The notes beneath the pieces were generated by a model, which saw only the letters and a list, made by a program, of their open reading frames with translations, was not told the origin of the DNA and ran no database searches. Below are positions 10,977-23,740 of a DNA stretch of 53,351 nucleotides, in pieces; within the stretch, counting starts at the first letter, position 1; each line of letters begins with the position of its first letter. The stretch is taken from NCBI GenBank assembly GCA_036897095.1, contig JAYMSP010000409.1:1-53351 (forward strand), given 5' to 3'. Made by a program: the position numbers and the translations under genes. The stretch is from Plantago elongata (lineage: Eukaryota > Streptophyta > Magnoliopsida > Lamiales > Plantaginaceae).

Positions 10977-13734
10977 TCAAACTTCACTGGCAAGGGACCT
11001 TTCAAAAGTTGCACCGCCATTCTCACTAGGAGGCTTCGCATCTGAAAGTTGTTGAGCTGATGCAACCGAAAGACCTTGCAGAGTTTTCATCACTTCTAAT
11101 GTGTCGTCAAGATAGTACTTTGCCATGCTTGGTTTCTGGCCAACTGTGCAGGCGAATAACGCAGCTGTATCAGGAAGAGTGCGCTCAGTAACTGCAGTTG
11201 AGATGGCCTCAAACATGTCCTCGTCAGATCGGTCATCACCTATGCACAGGACAAAGTCGGCTGGCTTTCCTCTCCTTTTCATTTCAGCAACTAGGTTCTT
11301 TACTGCCAATCCTTTGCTAACACCCTGCAACAAAAAAGAAATGTTAAACCACGAAAAAGAAGCGATATCAGAATATACTTGGGTTGTATCAAAGTGAAAT
11401 CAGGTTATTACCTGCGGTTTAACTTCAACTATCTGCTGCCCCTTGTTAACCACTACAGGATCGTTGGCAAGCACACTCTCCAAGTGATCAAGAAGCTCTT
11501 TCCCTTGCCATGTACCGAAATCTGGATCAGCTTCTTGATAATGCCAAACCAAAGCACTCTCCTTAGCTTCAATTGACGAGCCATCTGTTGACTCTGTATA
11601 CTGTTCCATCACTGGCAACACGATTTTCTTCCAGTCGAAGTCAGAAGCCAAATGGGCTGATTCCCATTCCGAATTCTTTGTCCACCTAGAAAAACACCAC
11701 AGTATCAAATTAAGAACACAATAAGCAAATTAACAAATCATGTAACTACTATGAGAATATAAATTACCTAGTGAAGTAGCCATGTTCAGCTGAAAGGCCT
11801 AGTCTTTCACAATCAGAGAACCACTTGGACAACGAATCCCTTCCTCTGCCACTAACAATGAACACAACATTTTTTGGATCACTGCACAAACTATTCAGCA
11901 CCCTATTAACCTCAGAGCCTGGTGACTTGTCAACTCTATCTTGCGGCCACATTGTTCCATCATAATCAAGAAGTAAAAGCCGTCTCTCCGAAGCATTATA
12001 ATCAGCAACAATGTGCTCCACTGAAAGCTTCCTGAAATTGGGACCCAATGCAACAACTCTGGAATTCAAACCAAACCCAATTCCCCAACACCTCTTTCTG
12101 TAATGATCCTCGCAAGATCTATGCAAATCTTGATCAAAGCTTCGAGCCCAATACGCTACATCATGAGACTTAATGTACTTGAAGTGCTTCTCATGCCTCA
12201 GTTCCTTTTCAGAATCCACCATAGCAACTCCAGAAGCCATTGCCTCAGCAACACAACTCACATCCCAGGGATTTACACGAATGGCACCACTCAAAGAAGG
12301 AGAACACCCAATAAACTCCGAAACAATAATCACACTCCTTTTCGGTTCCTTGGGATCTTTGTCCTTAAGCGCCTTGTCCAGCTCTTCGCAGCCCTGCCTG
12401 ACCACGGTGTACTTATACGGCACCAAATTCATCCCGTCCCTAACCGCATTCACCACCACACACTCAGCAATCGCATAGTACGCAACCTTATCCTGAAAAG
12501 CGACAGGCCCATTCACACACACAATCGGCTGATAACCGGTAGCAGGATCACCATACTTATCGTTAACCTCTTTCGAAACCTTACTAATCTCCTCCTGCAC
12601 CTCCCGAATATCCTGCCCCCGACTCCTGGGCGCATTCAAAATCTGAACAAGCACGACTTTTCCACGGTAATCCGGATGCACATCCAAAAGCATACCCATC
12701 CCCACAAACTTTTGACTTATCCCCTTAAACATGTCGATGTCATCGACACCTAACAACACAACTTTACCCTCATACCTCCTCTTCAAGTCCCTAATCTTCT
12801 CTGCAGTACCAGGTAAAGACATAACAGAGTGAATCTGCCCCATGTGAATACCAACAGGAAGTATCTTAATACTAACAGTCCTCCCATAATAGTCCAAACC
12901 AATATAACCCCTCTTAGACTGATACTCCAAACCTAACATCCTACTACAACAAGACAAGAAATGCCTAGCGTAATCAAACGTATGAAACCCAACAAGGTCA
13001 CAATTCAACAAAGACCTCAAAATCTCCTCCCTAACAGGCAAAGTACGGTAAATCTCAGATGAAGGAAAAGGACTATGCAAGAAAAATCCAAGCTTTACCC
13101 TGTGATATCGTTTCCTCAAGAAAGTTGGAAGAATCATGAGATGGTAGTCATGAACCCAGACAAAGTCCTCTTCTGGGTTGATAACTTCCATGACCTTGTC
13201 GGCGAAAATCTTGTTGGCCGACACGTAGGACTGCCACGTGGCCTTGTCAAACCTCACCCCATGGTTAGGCGTCAATGGCAGCATGTAGTGAAAGAGAGGC
13301 CAGAGAAAGTGCTTACAGAAGCCATGGTAGAATTTGTTGATCATGTCAGCAGTCAAGAAAGTCGGCACGCAATTGAATTCGTCGAGCAGGTGCTGTGCAA
13401 CGTCTTCTTGCTTCGCCAAATCGATCTCCACGGATAAAGAACCGATGTAGACGACTTCCGTCCCGGCCGGAAACCCGTCTTTGAGCTGCAGAACGAGCGC
13501 GTCCCTGTCCCATTCAAACCGCCATTGGATTTCCTGAGAAGGGTCGCGAGTGGCCTTGATAGGGAGCTGGTTGGCGACGATCACGCGCCGTTCCTGTTTC
13601 ATGGAGCGCGGTTCGCCGGATGATTGGTTATTGGCACCGAAATCGGAAAGAACAGAGCAGACGCGAGGGATTACAGTGCGATCAGTGGAGTAATCGTAGA
13701 GGTTTAGGAGATTGAAGTAAGATCTGGAGAGCAT
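10977..13734 (-). CDS. class II trehalose-6-phosphate synthase-like protein (TPS-B), 3 exons, 862 aa
   Basis: Exons (minus strand) are 13734-11768, 11685-11412 and 11324-10977, spliced in phases 2 and 0 at GT-AG sites to 862 residues, the usual class II length. The N-terminus MLSRSYFNLLNL resembles the start of AtTPS7-type proteins, which supports the first ATG. The GT20 domain starts near residue 49 (RRVIVANQLPIK) and contains HDYHLMILPTFLRKR, SPFPSSEIYRTLPVREEIL and GVDDIDMFKGIS. The phosphatase-like HAD domain has DYDGT near residue 590, SGRGRD and GDDRSDED near 776. Such cytosolic proteins are thought to act in trehalose-6-phosphate and SnRK1 signalling; enzymatic activity is generally not demonstrated. 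It is the better conserved member of the pair, with a strong last acceptor (TTGCAG). Nearest relative in the window: TPS-A, about 7.5 kb away in the same orientation. Confidence 0.95.
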
Positions 13735-13849
13735 AGTAGGAAACTGTTTGTTGGGTTGGATTGAACGATGAAAACAGAGAAACAAGAAACAGAGCAAGAA
13801 AGAAAGATGAGATTTTTATCAAGAAAGAGAGAGTTTTTGTGTGTGTTTT

Positions 13850-13985
13850 TGTTTCTTCACATCACATTGTGAATGAAGAGGTGCGTTGGGTGATGAGGAA
13901 CTTATAAATGGGGAGAAAAGCATAAATGTGGAAACTTTCATTTATGGGAGAAGATTGTGTTAATGTAATTTTCCTTTCTTCTTCT
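13850..13985 (-). promoter_or_regulatory. TPS-B core promoter and start-stop uORFs
   Basis: A TATA box reads ATTTATAA on the minus strand (13902-13909). The leader contains two overlapping minimal upstream ORFs, ATG TGA at 13867-13862 and again at 13862-13857. The segment 13936-13983 matches 3651-3699 of the TPS-A promoter. From the ATG at 13734 back to the TATA box the leader would be about 140 nt. AUG-stop elements can stall ribosomes, but a role here is only inferred. Confidence 0.55.
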
Positions 13986-14059
13986 TTTTGCCTTTTATTT
14001 TCTTTTGGTTAGTTTGGATAAGAACGGCAGACCGACTTACCAATATTGGTCTTGGTTAG

Positions 14060-15850
14060 GAAAAAATATTTTATTTTCAGCAAATACTTTATTTTCTAGT
14101 ATATTCTTATCTGTATTCTCAACGGCTAGTCGAGGTCAAATACATTATTTTCTCGTGTAATTCTATCCGTAATGTTCATAAAAATAAGCATCGCATTCAA
14201 TGTATATTCAAATTTGTATTCTCGACAGGTAATATACGCCATTTTCTCGTGTATACCTACCATAAATATTGACCGTATTAGGCATCGCATTCACTGTATA
14301 TTCAAATTTGTATTCACGACAGGTAATAGAAGACATTTTCTCGTGTATACCTACCACAAAAATCAACTGTAATAAAAATCGCATTCATTGTATATGCAGA
14401 TTTGTATTCTTGATAGATTATGGAAGTCACATACATATTACTTTCTCGTATATTTCTACCGGGAATACCGATAAGAATAAACATCGCAGTTATTGTATAT
14501 TCAAATTTGTCTTCTCGGCAGGTAATGGAAGTTGGATAGATTATTTTCTCATGTATTCCTCCCTGAAATATCGAAACTATTAACCACTGCATTCATTGCA
14601 TATTCAAAATTATATTCTCGACAGGTAATGAAAGTCAGATAACTTATGTCTCGTGTATAGCTACCTGAAAATATCGAAAATATTAAACACCGCATTCAAT
14701 GTATGTTCAGAATTGTATTCTCAACAGGTAATGAAAGTCGAATAACTTATTTTCTCGTGTATACCTACTGAAAATATCTACAATAATAAACAATGCATTC
14801 ATTGTATATTCAAATTTGTGTCCTGGACAGTCAATATAGACTAGATGCATCATTTTCTCGTGTATTCCTACATGTAATATGAAACTAATAAAAACCGCAT
14901 TCATTATATATACTGATTTGTTCTCAACATCTAATGGAGGTTGAATACTTTATGTTCTCGTGTAACCTACGAGTAATGTCAACAATAATATATAAACATT
15001 GCATTCATTGTATATTTTATTTTGTATTATCCATAGATAATATAGAATGGATAAGTTATTTTCTTGTGTATTCCTACATGTAATAAGGAAACAAATAAGC
15101 ACCACATTCATTGTATAATTTAATTTGTATTATTGACAACTAATGGATGTTAGATACATTCTTTTCTCGCTTATCCCTACTTGTAATTTCGACACTAATA
15201 GCCACATCATTCATATTGTTTATTTTGATTTGTATTCTCAGAGACTAATGGATGTTAGATGCATTATTTTCTCGTGTATTCACTTGTAATGACGACACTG
15301 ATAAACAACACACTCATTGTATGTGTTCTTTACACCTAAAGGTGATCAGATTCATTATTTTCTCGCATATTCCTATCTGGATTATCAACGTAATAAGCAT
15401 CGCACTCATCGTATATTCATATATGTATCATGGACGATACTAAAATTTTTAATTCATTATTTTTCTAGTGTGTGCTTATCGACATTCTCGACATGCAATA
15501 AAAGTCCTTCATTTCATCGTGCATTTATATCTGTAATCCCATCAAGAAATAAACTTCTAGTTCTACGTTATTCTTGTTTGTACTCTCGGTAGGTAATAAA
15601 CGTCAAATTCATTATTTTTTTGTGCGTTCTTATCGGTATTCTCGACACGTAATAATTGCCACATTTATTATTTTTCCATACCACTGTATATTCTTGTTTG
15701 CATCCTCGACATGCAATAAACGTCGAATTCATTATTTTCTCGTGTAATCCCATATGTAATATTGACACGTAATAAACGTCGGATTCACAGCATTCTCGTG
15801 CTTGTACATGCATTATCGACACGTAACGAGTGTCGAGGTAAATTGTGTGA
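14060..15850 (+). repeat. degenerate tandem array, ~103 bp unit made of two ~50 bp half-units
   Basis: The anchor GCATTC or its variants recurs at 14193, 14287, 14381, 14486, 14589, 14692, 14795, 14897, 15001, 15104, 15208, about 15309 and 15402, spacing 93-105 and mostly 102-104. Each unit holds TTTGTATTCTCGACAGGTAA and TTTTCTCGTGTATTCCTAC. Both half-units start with AATAAAC/AATGAAAG followed by TCG, so the unit looks like a dimer of a diverged monomer. From about 15560 to 15850 the array continues as single ~55-65 bp units ending in GACACGTAA. Short ORFs on both strands are products of the repeat and not genes. The array ends a few hundred bases upstream of the TPS-B promoter. Confidence 0.9.
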
Positions 15851-16106
15851 CACTCGTTTTCCACTGTTGTTAAGTTCAGTTGCACATGTTTAGTAGTCGA
15901 GAATGAATATATTTCTAACCACCATATTTAATCTTTTGGATGAGATCAATTTATTACATCATCTATGACATAAAATTATTAAAGGTATATGAAACGGAAG
16001 AAATTATTAAAGTAATGATAATGAGGAATATTATATGAATTCATTCTCATTATGGAGTATAGTATGAAATGAGCTTGGAAAATCTTAAAAACAATATCTT
16101 TGGTGG

Positions 16107-16290
16107 GGTCAGTGGATCACGCCTCTTCTTATTTCAGCCTTTTGACGACTGTGAAAATCTTATCCATTTTGAGAGTCTTAGTCAATTCATCAATCTAACC
16201 AAAATTTCCAATAATTTAATTGTGTTAATGAGATTGTGGATTTATTAAATTAATTAAATACGGATCCTCGTGTTTACAATATCCGTTGCA
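16107..16290. repeat. segmental-duplication block upstream of TPS-B (pairs with 4318-4470)
   Basis: GGTCAGTGGATCACG then CTCTTCTTATT matches 4318-4345 with one mismatch, followed by weaker similarity (GAGAGTCTTAGT, TTAATGAGATT). It shows that the tandem duplication reached beyond the repeat array. Confidence 0.65.
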
Positions 16291-17725
16291 ATTGATGATG
16301 GTCTATTTTGAATTGGGTGTGTTCTTCTATCTGCAATTATGTACACTTATTATATGCACCTACAAATTAAGGGGCAGCTAGCTACCTTACCTTAATAGGT
16401 GATCCGTGTGAATTATGTGATTATCAAACTTGGTATGATAAATAGGGAAGTTACAAGAGTACTCTTCGTACTCTAACTAATAGAGATGTTTAAAAAATTT
16501 CATTCTAATTGGGAAACAGATAACGTTAGTTTTCACATTGTTTTGCAAACTCTAGGAAATTGGTGAGAAATTCTGAAAATGTGACCCCTAGGAATTCAAA
16601 TTTCCACTTTGCTGTTCAAAAAATGTTCATAACACATCTTCACGGAGAGCTCAACTAACGACGGAATAAATTGAAAATTATTTATAGGTTGAACCGGAGA
16701 ATTCCTATCATATGATAATGTAAAAATTGAGGTAGGGTTGGGCCTTTTTGGTTCAATTCAAGAATAAATCGAAGAAAGGTTGTGCGTATTTATACTCTCG
16801 ATTTATCCTCGTAAGTGGTTTGGGACTTAGGCATGTGCTATATATTTATAGATGTGGATTAGAAAACCAATTAACTTTCATAAGTTTTTGGAATCATGTA
16901 TTCTTTTGATACGTGTTCTGCAGAGAAGTTGGTTTACTGGTTCAGGCTTGAGCTCAGAGCCAGGCCCAAGGAAAAGTTAGTGCTTACGTCGGTCGCCTGT
17001 GTTATCAATTAAAACTCAATTCAGTTTAATTTAGTTCAGTTTAATCCAGTTCAGTAAATCTATATTGATAAAAATACAGTCTTACTTTCCGCTAGAATAT
17101 TTCAACTCGACTCAGATCAAAAGATGACTAGAAAAACATATTTGGTAATTACCAGGTATATAGAGCCTTTTCATATAAAAGTACAATCAAAGTTTTAGTA
17201 TGTCAAGCTTTTAGTCTTTCATGGTCTTATCCCCAAATATGAGAATTCTCTATCCAAAAATTGGATATGTTTTCTGGAGAAAATTACCTGGAAAATTGCA
17301 TCGTTTTCATAGCGCCTTTAAATTAATTATGCCATTTTGGGATGATTATTATTGATGGCACAATCAACTAATTAATTTATACTGATTTTTTTTCATCTTG
17401 GTCCACTCCAAGATATATCAATTGCAATTAATCATTATTGTAATGTAAAATTAATATCTTATTTATTAGTATAAATTAGACAATTGTAATTGATGTAATC
17501 GACTCTTGTCCTTGAATAGTTTGATGCTGGATTGTTTGGAACTGTATACTCAGGTGGATTGTAGTTGATCAGTTGAATTTAGTATAAACCAATAATTAAC
17601 TTAATACTTTCTTCCAAACCCATAATCATTTTGATTGATTCACCAAATTTTGTAATTACTTTTCATTTCTTTTAATTTTGCAAGAATTAGCATAAAAAGA
17701 TCACCTTTAATTACCAGTGTCAGAA
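16291..17725. other. intergenic spacer, nothing recognised
   Basis: AT-rich sequence without convincing ORFs, RNA genes or element ends. Confidence 0.55.
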
Positions 17726-18042
17726 TGTAACGCCTCACAATTTCAAATTAAATTTAAAGAGTTTAAAAAGATTGAGAACAATATTCATATCAAAAGGTGC
17801 ACTTTTGTTTTTGAGAATCCACCTACGAGAACTTCAGAGTTAATTGTGTTTGCTTTGAAGCAATTTTAGAATGGGTGGCCAACATAGGAAGTCTCCCGGT
17901 TCCCGCACGAGTGAAATCAAAATGCGTGGAAAAGGATTTGTGTTGATACAATGTGCCAATATATAACTCAAAGAGTTGTCCATGAGTAACCGTGCCAGTT
18001 TAAAGAATCAGAACTTGACCAGTTAGTGGTCAAGTTGTTACA
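17726..18042 (+). mobile_element. Cassandra TRIM solo LTR with 5S rRNA-like domain
   Basis: It starts TGTAACGCC and ends GTTGTTACA. Inside, GAGAACTTCAGAGTTAA and GAATGGGTGGCCAAC followed by AGGAAGTCTCCCGG match the 5S rRNA segments (GAACTCCGAAGTTAA, GATGGGTGACC, GGGAAGTCC). These are followed by the CGCACGAGTGA and GGAAAAGGATTTGTGTTG block I associate with Cassandra LTRs. Only one LTR is found, so it is a solo LTR of 317 bp. Flanks CAGAA and TAAAA agree at 3 of 5 bases. The 5S-like internal promoter has accumulated changes and is probably inactive. It does not encode functional 5S rRNA. Confidence 0.85.
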
Positions 18043-19868
18043 TAAAATCTCAAAATATAAAATATTGAATTTATTTAAAAATATAGGAGGAGAGCATTGT
18101 TTTGAAAATCATAAACGAAAATTAATTATATAAGCCGGCATGAAAGGTGGTTTATAACTTTATCTACAGAGGAAAGCGGTGCAACAACCAACTTGCCCTA
18201 AAATATTTCACATGTGCATTTTTGTCATGCATGATTTTTGCATCTTATAAGTAATAACACTAATTTATTGTAATTGCTGCTCCACGAAAATCACATTATA
18301 CCTGTTATGTTTCCAACAACCAGCAACCACCATGCACCAAATTTAATGTCTAGAAAATAGTATTTCTTAACGAAGTTAAAATCAAGGATATACTTTTAAA
18401 AATTTAAAATGATATCATCAAAGATCGGAGCCAAAAATATTATTGAAATGAAAGTAGAACATTATAATACACACGGGGAGGGTGATGATCGGTGCCCCGC
18501 CTGTCGCCCAGGCACGGACAGAGGAAGTGAGAATGGACAACAATTGCTGCCCCTGAATTTTAGTCAAGAAATGACCAATATACCTTTAGGAATTAGTTTA
18601 TTCACAGATAAAATCATTTAATCTATAAATCTTCCATAAAATTAGAAAGTATCAAAAAGTATATTCAGCCGTACAAACAAATTTAATTAAAATATAAAAA
18701 TCTCGTTAAAAGATCGAAGAATTTAACAACAAAATATACTCAAAGTTGTGCTGATATTGAATTAATTGAATGAATAAACAAATAATATACTTAATTGATG
18801 GAATTTTTTTTTTTTTAAATATATGATTGTATATCATGGTTATTATGTATCTTAAAGTTATTATAAATAAGTAATGTAACATATTTTTATACGTTGAAAA
18901 TTACTAAGAACATAATTCGAACACAATAATGTAAAACACTTAAAATCATTGTATTAAGTATAAATCTAATAGTTTATAACTTGTTACTTTTTATTATGTT
19001 AAACGATTGCTATCCCTAACTATTTTTTCTATGTCCGTCCCTCCGCCACCCCGATTATCTCCGCTAGAAATGAAGGTTGAAGGTGCGGGTGGTATTTATT
19101 GAAGGATATATAAAGTAACAGCTGAGCAATCCTAGAATGTAAAACGAGAAAGTGTATCGAGTTTCTTTCGTAACAGTACGTATGGAATATTATTCAAAAA
19201 AATACAGTACGTATGGAATCAAGACATTTAGCAGACGATGACATAAGTTTTTACAAGTACGCTATTAAATGCTTGCCGTTACAAATACAATACTAGCAAG
19301 CACTATTATATTACTACAATGCTTGCTGTTAATTTGCTAAGGTGTAATGAATGTGAGGAAGAATAATGATCCTTATCTTGTTGTAGATTTGTAGTAGTAG
19401 TTGGCAGGCAATTGCTACATACACGTCATCATGTTGTACTTAATTGCTAATATTTCCTCGACAAACATACTTATTAGCTCATGGAAAATTAGTATTATGC
19501 ACGTTCCTCCAGCTAACTTTAAATATTACTACTATCAGTGTTCTCTTCACAGTCACACCACCTCACTCACAAACAAATGTCGGATCATATATATAGATGT
19601 ACCCTCTTAATTCATCTTAACTTTAATATTAAATCTCGAAATAGAAGTATCACCGTGAACCGTTGTATATTTTTGGTACGATTATATTTCAATGTTACAT
19701 AGTGGAGTAATGATTAGTGGAGTATATATAACAAAGATAGCTTTTATAGTACGGCTAGTTATAAGTAAGCCTAGCATTGAGTTCCTATCTTGCACTAGAT
19801 GTATATTTTTAGAGGGGACTACTCTTATGTCTTGTAATATACAAAGGAAATTTTCGATAGCTAACTCC

Positions 19869-19892
19869 ATATATATATATATATATATATAT
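19869..19892. repeat. (AT)12 microsatellite
   Basis: An uninterrupted dinucleotide run, potentially polymorphic. Confidence 0.95.
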
Positions 19893-20436
19893 GTTATTAC
19901 AGAAGTTCAACGATCATTAACTTGTATGCGAAAGGTTATGGTAAAATGTGTATGCAGTGTAATGGTGATGATTGTAATAGGTGGATGACCACTATGCCTC
20001 ATCGTGTTGCCTTTGGTAGTGTTATTCTAAGAGACTTCGTTTGCTCGGACCAACTTGCCTTAGAGCTCTCGAAGTATAAATAGAAGCTAAAACCTTGGTG
20101 TAATGTTGTATCTCTGCTATTCGGCTAATACAGTATGTAAACCTGATACAACACAATACCACAAATTAGCGTTATTGTAAATTAATTGAGTGTATTGCCT
20201 TCTTCATCGATCTTTCCATCACTCCCTCCATTATCACACTGATGTGAAATGGATAGCGTTTAATTAGATTTAGAATGTCAAGGGTCAAAGTTATATTTTC
20301 TTATTTATTAGGCTCTTTTTTTATTCAAGTATTCTGGTAGCAATTAGAGTTAGAGTTTAATAGCTATTTAAGTGCCTCTTCATTATTTTGTAAGAGCAGT
20401 TTTGAGTTTATATAAAAATTGAGGTGTTCCTCCAAA

Positions 20437-20556
20437 TCTGTCAATTTTCGGTATTTTGTGAATCAACGGATCTTGATCTATCAATTCTTGGTATTCTGCT
20501 GAATCAACGAGTTTTTGTCAATTCTCGGTATTCTTTTGAATCAACAAGTTTTGAGT
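20437..20556 (+). repeat. three degenerate ~40 bp tandem units
   Basis: Units start near 20437, 20477 and 20516, each with TCAATT, CGGTATTCT (or TGGTATTCT) and GAATCAACGA variants. An open frame of 82 codons runs across them but looks like a by-product of the repeat. The preceding sequence (TTTGAGTTTATATAAAAATT) is like the end of an LTR, so this may be a retrotransposon remnant. Confidence 0.7.
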
Positions 20557-21667
20557 TTATCGTTCTTGTAAATCAACCACGCACGCTGCATCACACACCT
20601 AGGTATGCGCCTCAGGCCACCTCACCACAACCACGACTACACCTTTGTCTTATCCCGACTCCTCAATCCTGACTATGAGAATTAGTCACATGAATTTTCT
20701 TTTTTAAAATAGAAGATGAAGGTGTAGAAATTTAATAAAGTGGAATATGAATTTTTTATCATGCTATACGAAAATAGATATAAAAAATATTAAGAAGGAG
20801 ACGGATGGAATATTTAAATCACAACCTGAAGTATGAAATCCTAGGCAAGCATTTGTCACATCATTACACCATAAATTAGAGAAACAAGGGTAACTTGACA
20901 TTCAATATTTTGATGGTCACACTGTCGAAAACAAATCAAATCACTCAAGATTTGTGGGGCATAGATATTCCGACTTAAAATACAACTTCGCTCGTCTTTA
21001 CCGTTATCATCATGATTTTCCTGGATTGAATTTTGCCACAACTTGTTAGCCAAATATCATCAAACTGGAAAATATGTAGTAAATATTTCCCCGGTCCCTA
21101 TAGTCAATTTGTTCGCATTTTAGACCCAAACCATAGCTTCATGCCATGGGATCCGCCAATGAAACCGGAAGATAATTACAAATGATGAGTCCAAAACCGG
21201 AATTTTTGTTGACTTTTGGTGTTCCTCTAAAATATCCAAGGCCTTAAGTTTTTGTTTGTATAAGTCCCTCAAGCTCTAGTTATTCGATTTTAACCCTTAC
21301 TTTTCAAATTGATATAGAAATTAAGTAGTCCCTACTCCTCCGAGCTCCTATCACTACAGTAAAGCTTTGTAATCGAGGAGGTGCATCTCCGACTAGAGTT
21401 GTTTAATTAGCAATTGATCCTTTGTTTTGTTGCTTGATCTTATGCAATTTGTAGTGCTATTTTCAGTGTAGGTTTATATTAATGATGTGGTAGAAAACGT
21501 ACTATGAATTCTTAGGTTAGAATCCGTGATATCCTAAAAACAAAGGTAATAGTCCATATAGTCATTTTTTTTGCCAAAGCTTGGAATTCAACAAGCCAAG
21601 GTTTAGAGTAGAAGAGAGTTTATGAATGTGTATTTTCGTTCTTCTGCAATAAAGTGATTTAAAATAT

Positions 21668-21752
21668 TTTTTATTTTTAAAACGACAATAGTGAATCGAA
21701 CCTTCGACTTATTGGTTAAAGGGAAAATAACTTTCTAATGAAGATGTACTTT
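21668..21752 (-). mobile_element. short tRNA-derived SINE, copy 2 (decayed)
   Basis: The minus strand holds AACCAATAAGTCGAAGGTTC then GATTC and GTCGTTTTAAAAA, aligning with the family's anticodon-side, box B and tail segments. Box A is largely decayed (TTCATTAGAAAGTT). No clear target-site duplication. Confidence 0.5.
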
Positions 21753-22233
21753 ATTATCAGTGATTTAAAATATTAAAATACATATTTTTAACCGGACTTA
21801 TCATTCAACACCTTTTTAGAGTGGAACACAGGTAAATTAGTAAGCTATAGATCTGCATAAAATGACGTTTAATCAAGACTTTACACAATCACAATTCACA
21901 TAGAGATGATGTTAAGATACGCTTTCCCTACTATACTTCACCCAAGCTGCTGCTACTACTACTACGTTATTTTGGGACATGAAATATATGCAGCAGATCA
22001 TAATGGGACAAGTGTTTCCTATAAAACGGCAAAACGTGGCACGCTTTCTGACATTTCACGGACGCCGCTTTTATTTTCCATTTTGACTTGTGTTTTCTTT
22101 TAATTATCAACGGCTTAGATTTACTATCACATCCCAAGTATAGATTCGATGCTCGACACGTCAAACATCGTCCTCCTTGCCAGTTGTGGTCGAATTGTAA
22201 CTCGACACGTATGTAAGGAAAAGCTCCTGGGAT

Positions 22234-22255
22234 TTCAATTCAATTCAATTCAATC
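22234..22255 (+). repeat. (TCAAT)4 microsatellite
   Basis: Four tandem TCAAT pentamers. Confidence 0.85.
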
Positions 22256-22434
22256 GTCCTCTCCAAATACCTGAATTTAACTTTAGTATTCTCATCACAG
22301 AAATATTATAATTTATTATCTAATGAAAATTGAAACTGCTAATATTACACTTTTTTTATTAATTAACATAAAATATAGAATTATAATTACAATTGTTGAA
22401 TAAGATGAATTTATCAATCGATTCTACATGTAAA

Positions 22435-22555
22435 TTACCACCAATTCTATTGAGATAATATAATCACCCATTTCGGGAAATCAAATTGATTCTATATTCA
22501 AATCACCACCAATCTATATTCAGAAAATATAATCAACCATTTCGGGCAATTAAAC
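22435..22555 (+). repeat. two-copy direct repeat of about 55 bp
   Basis: The copies (about 22435-22486 and 22502-22555) share ACCACCAAT, ATATAATCA and CCATTTCGGG in the same order. Directly to the right, 22556-22605 (minus strand) resembles a decayed tRNA-like segment (GTAGCCGAGC then GGTCACAAGTT), which may be part of another SINE. Confidence 0.65.
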
Positions 22556-23740
22556 TTGTGACCTCATGGTTACGGCTCGGCTACAAACGCTTTGACTAAT
22601 ATTATTACACTTTAGGAATATATATTGTACGGTGAAAATTAATTATAATTGATATTAAAGTTAAATTTTTTTTATAATAATATACATAATTATAAACTTC
22701 ACAATAATTATTATCAATACAATTTTTAATCATGCTGGTTGCCCAATTGTGATATCATACAATTGTCTTGTGTATACTCACGTACCCACGCAATGTTGTG
22801 TTGAACGAATTCACATAATTTCATAATAGTTTACAAATTATATAATTCTGCTTAATTATAATTTATATTACACTTCAATTCAGTTCAGTAAATTTTAGTT
22901 AAAGAAAATATAGCCTAAGTCGAATAAAATTATAATAACTTATAATATTTTTAAACTTACTTGTTTTAAATCATATATATAAAGTGGCTCCCTCCATAAT
23001 TTTAGACCATATAAATAGAATATTATTAACTCTTGCGTGTATTATTACTTAATTTTTCTGGATATCCCTCTGAAACAAATAAAATTAAAAAAAGCACAGG
23101 TTAGAGACAAGAAGAAAGCAAAGGCGAAGGCCATTTTGAGGTTTCTGTTGGGATTAGATAGTTATCTAGAAAGGACATGTCAGTGGGGCCACCTTCCTTA
23201 AAGATGTAAGTATGTAGTAGGCCCCACTTTATCCATGTGAAGTTGTTTTTGTAAAATTTGTTGTCGAGAAGATATGGAGATGCTCTCTATGCTTTGGCCT
23301 TCATTACATAATTTATCTTCCTTCCTTTTTTCACAGTCAGAATAATACGTGAGGTGGGGCCCATACATTTTGTGTAATAATAAATGATGCTTGCTTGCTT
23401 GCTGTTGGCTCCGATTGAATTCATGGTACTCTACTGCTAAGCTTTTGTTATATGCAGAAGCTTTCACATTTTCATGCTAGAGACAAACATGTCATCAGTC
23501 ACCTAGGACAAGCCTTGATCGTACCAAAAACTACAAATACTATGAATTATTGTTGCTGCCTTTCAACCAACGCATTATTGCATCCAATATGCTATTTATG
23601 TACTGTACCTAGCTATAGCTTCTAGCTAACCCAATTCACGTTCAAAGCATCACTACTGAATCCTTCCCAAACTTATGTAGATTGAGGCAATCTGGTGATG
23701 CATAGATTCTTGTCCCGGAGATTCGATTGTTTATTTGGGG

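Larger units (their letters stand above)
18043..21667. other. intergenic spacer
   Basis: Non-coding apart from the AT microsatellite at 19869-19892 and the three-copy repeat at 20437-20556. ORFs of 60-100 codons here have no recognisable features. Confidence 0.5.

Noticed and set aside
12103..13437. Plus-strand ORFs of 100-216 codons opposite TPS-B
   Set aside because: Antisense shadows of the long first exon; no independent motif.
14172..15885. Several 60-105 codon ORFs on both strands within the tandem array
   Set aside because: They follow the repeat unit (recurrent CREDKFEYT- and YTRE-like peptides), lack any domain, and appear on both strands; they are by-products of the repeat.
17816..17920. 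5S rRNA gene
   Set aside because: The 5S-like segments are diverged and embedded in an LTR with TG...CA ends; they are part of Cassandra.
20212..20806. Another Stowaway MITE between CTCCCTCC and GGAGACGGATGG
   Set aside because: The two ends do not form matching inverted repeats and no TA duplication pair fits.
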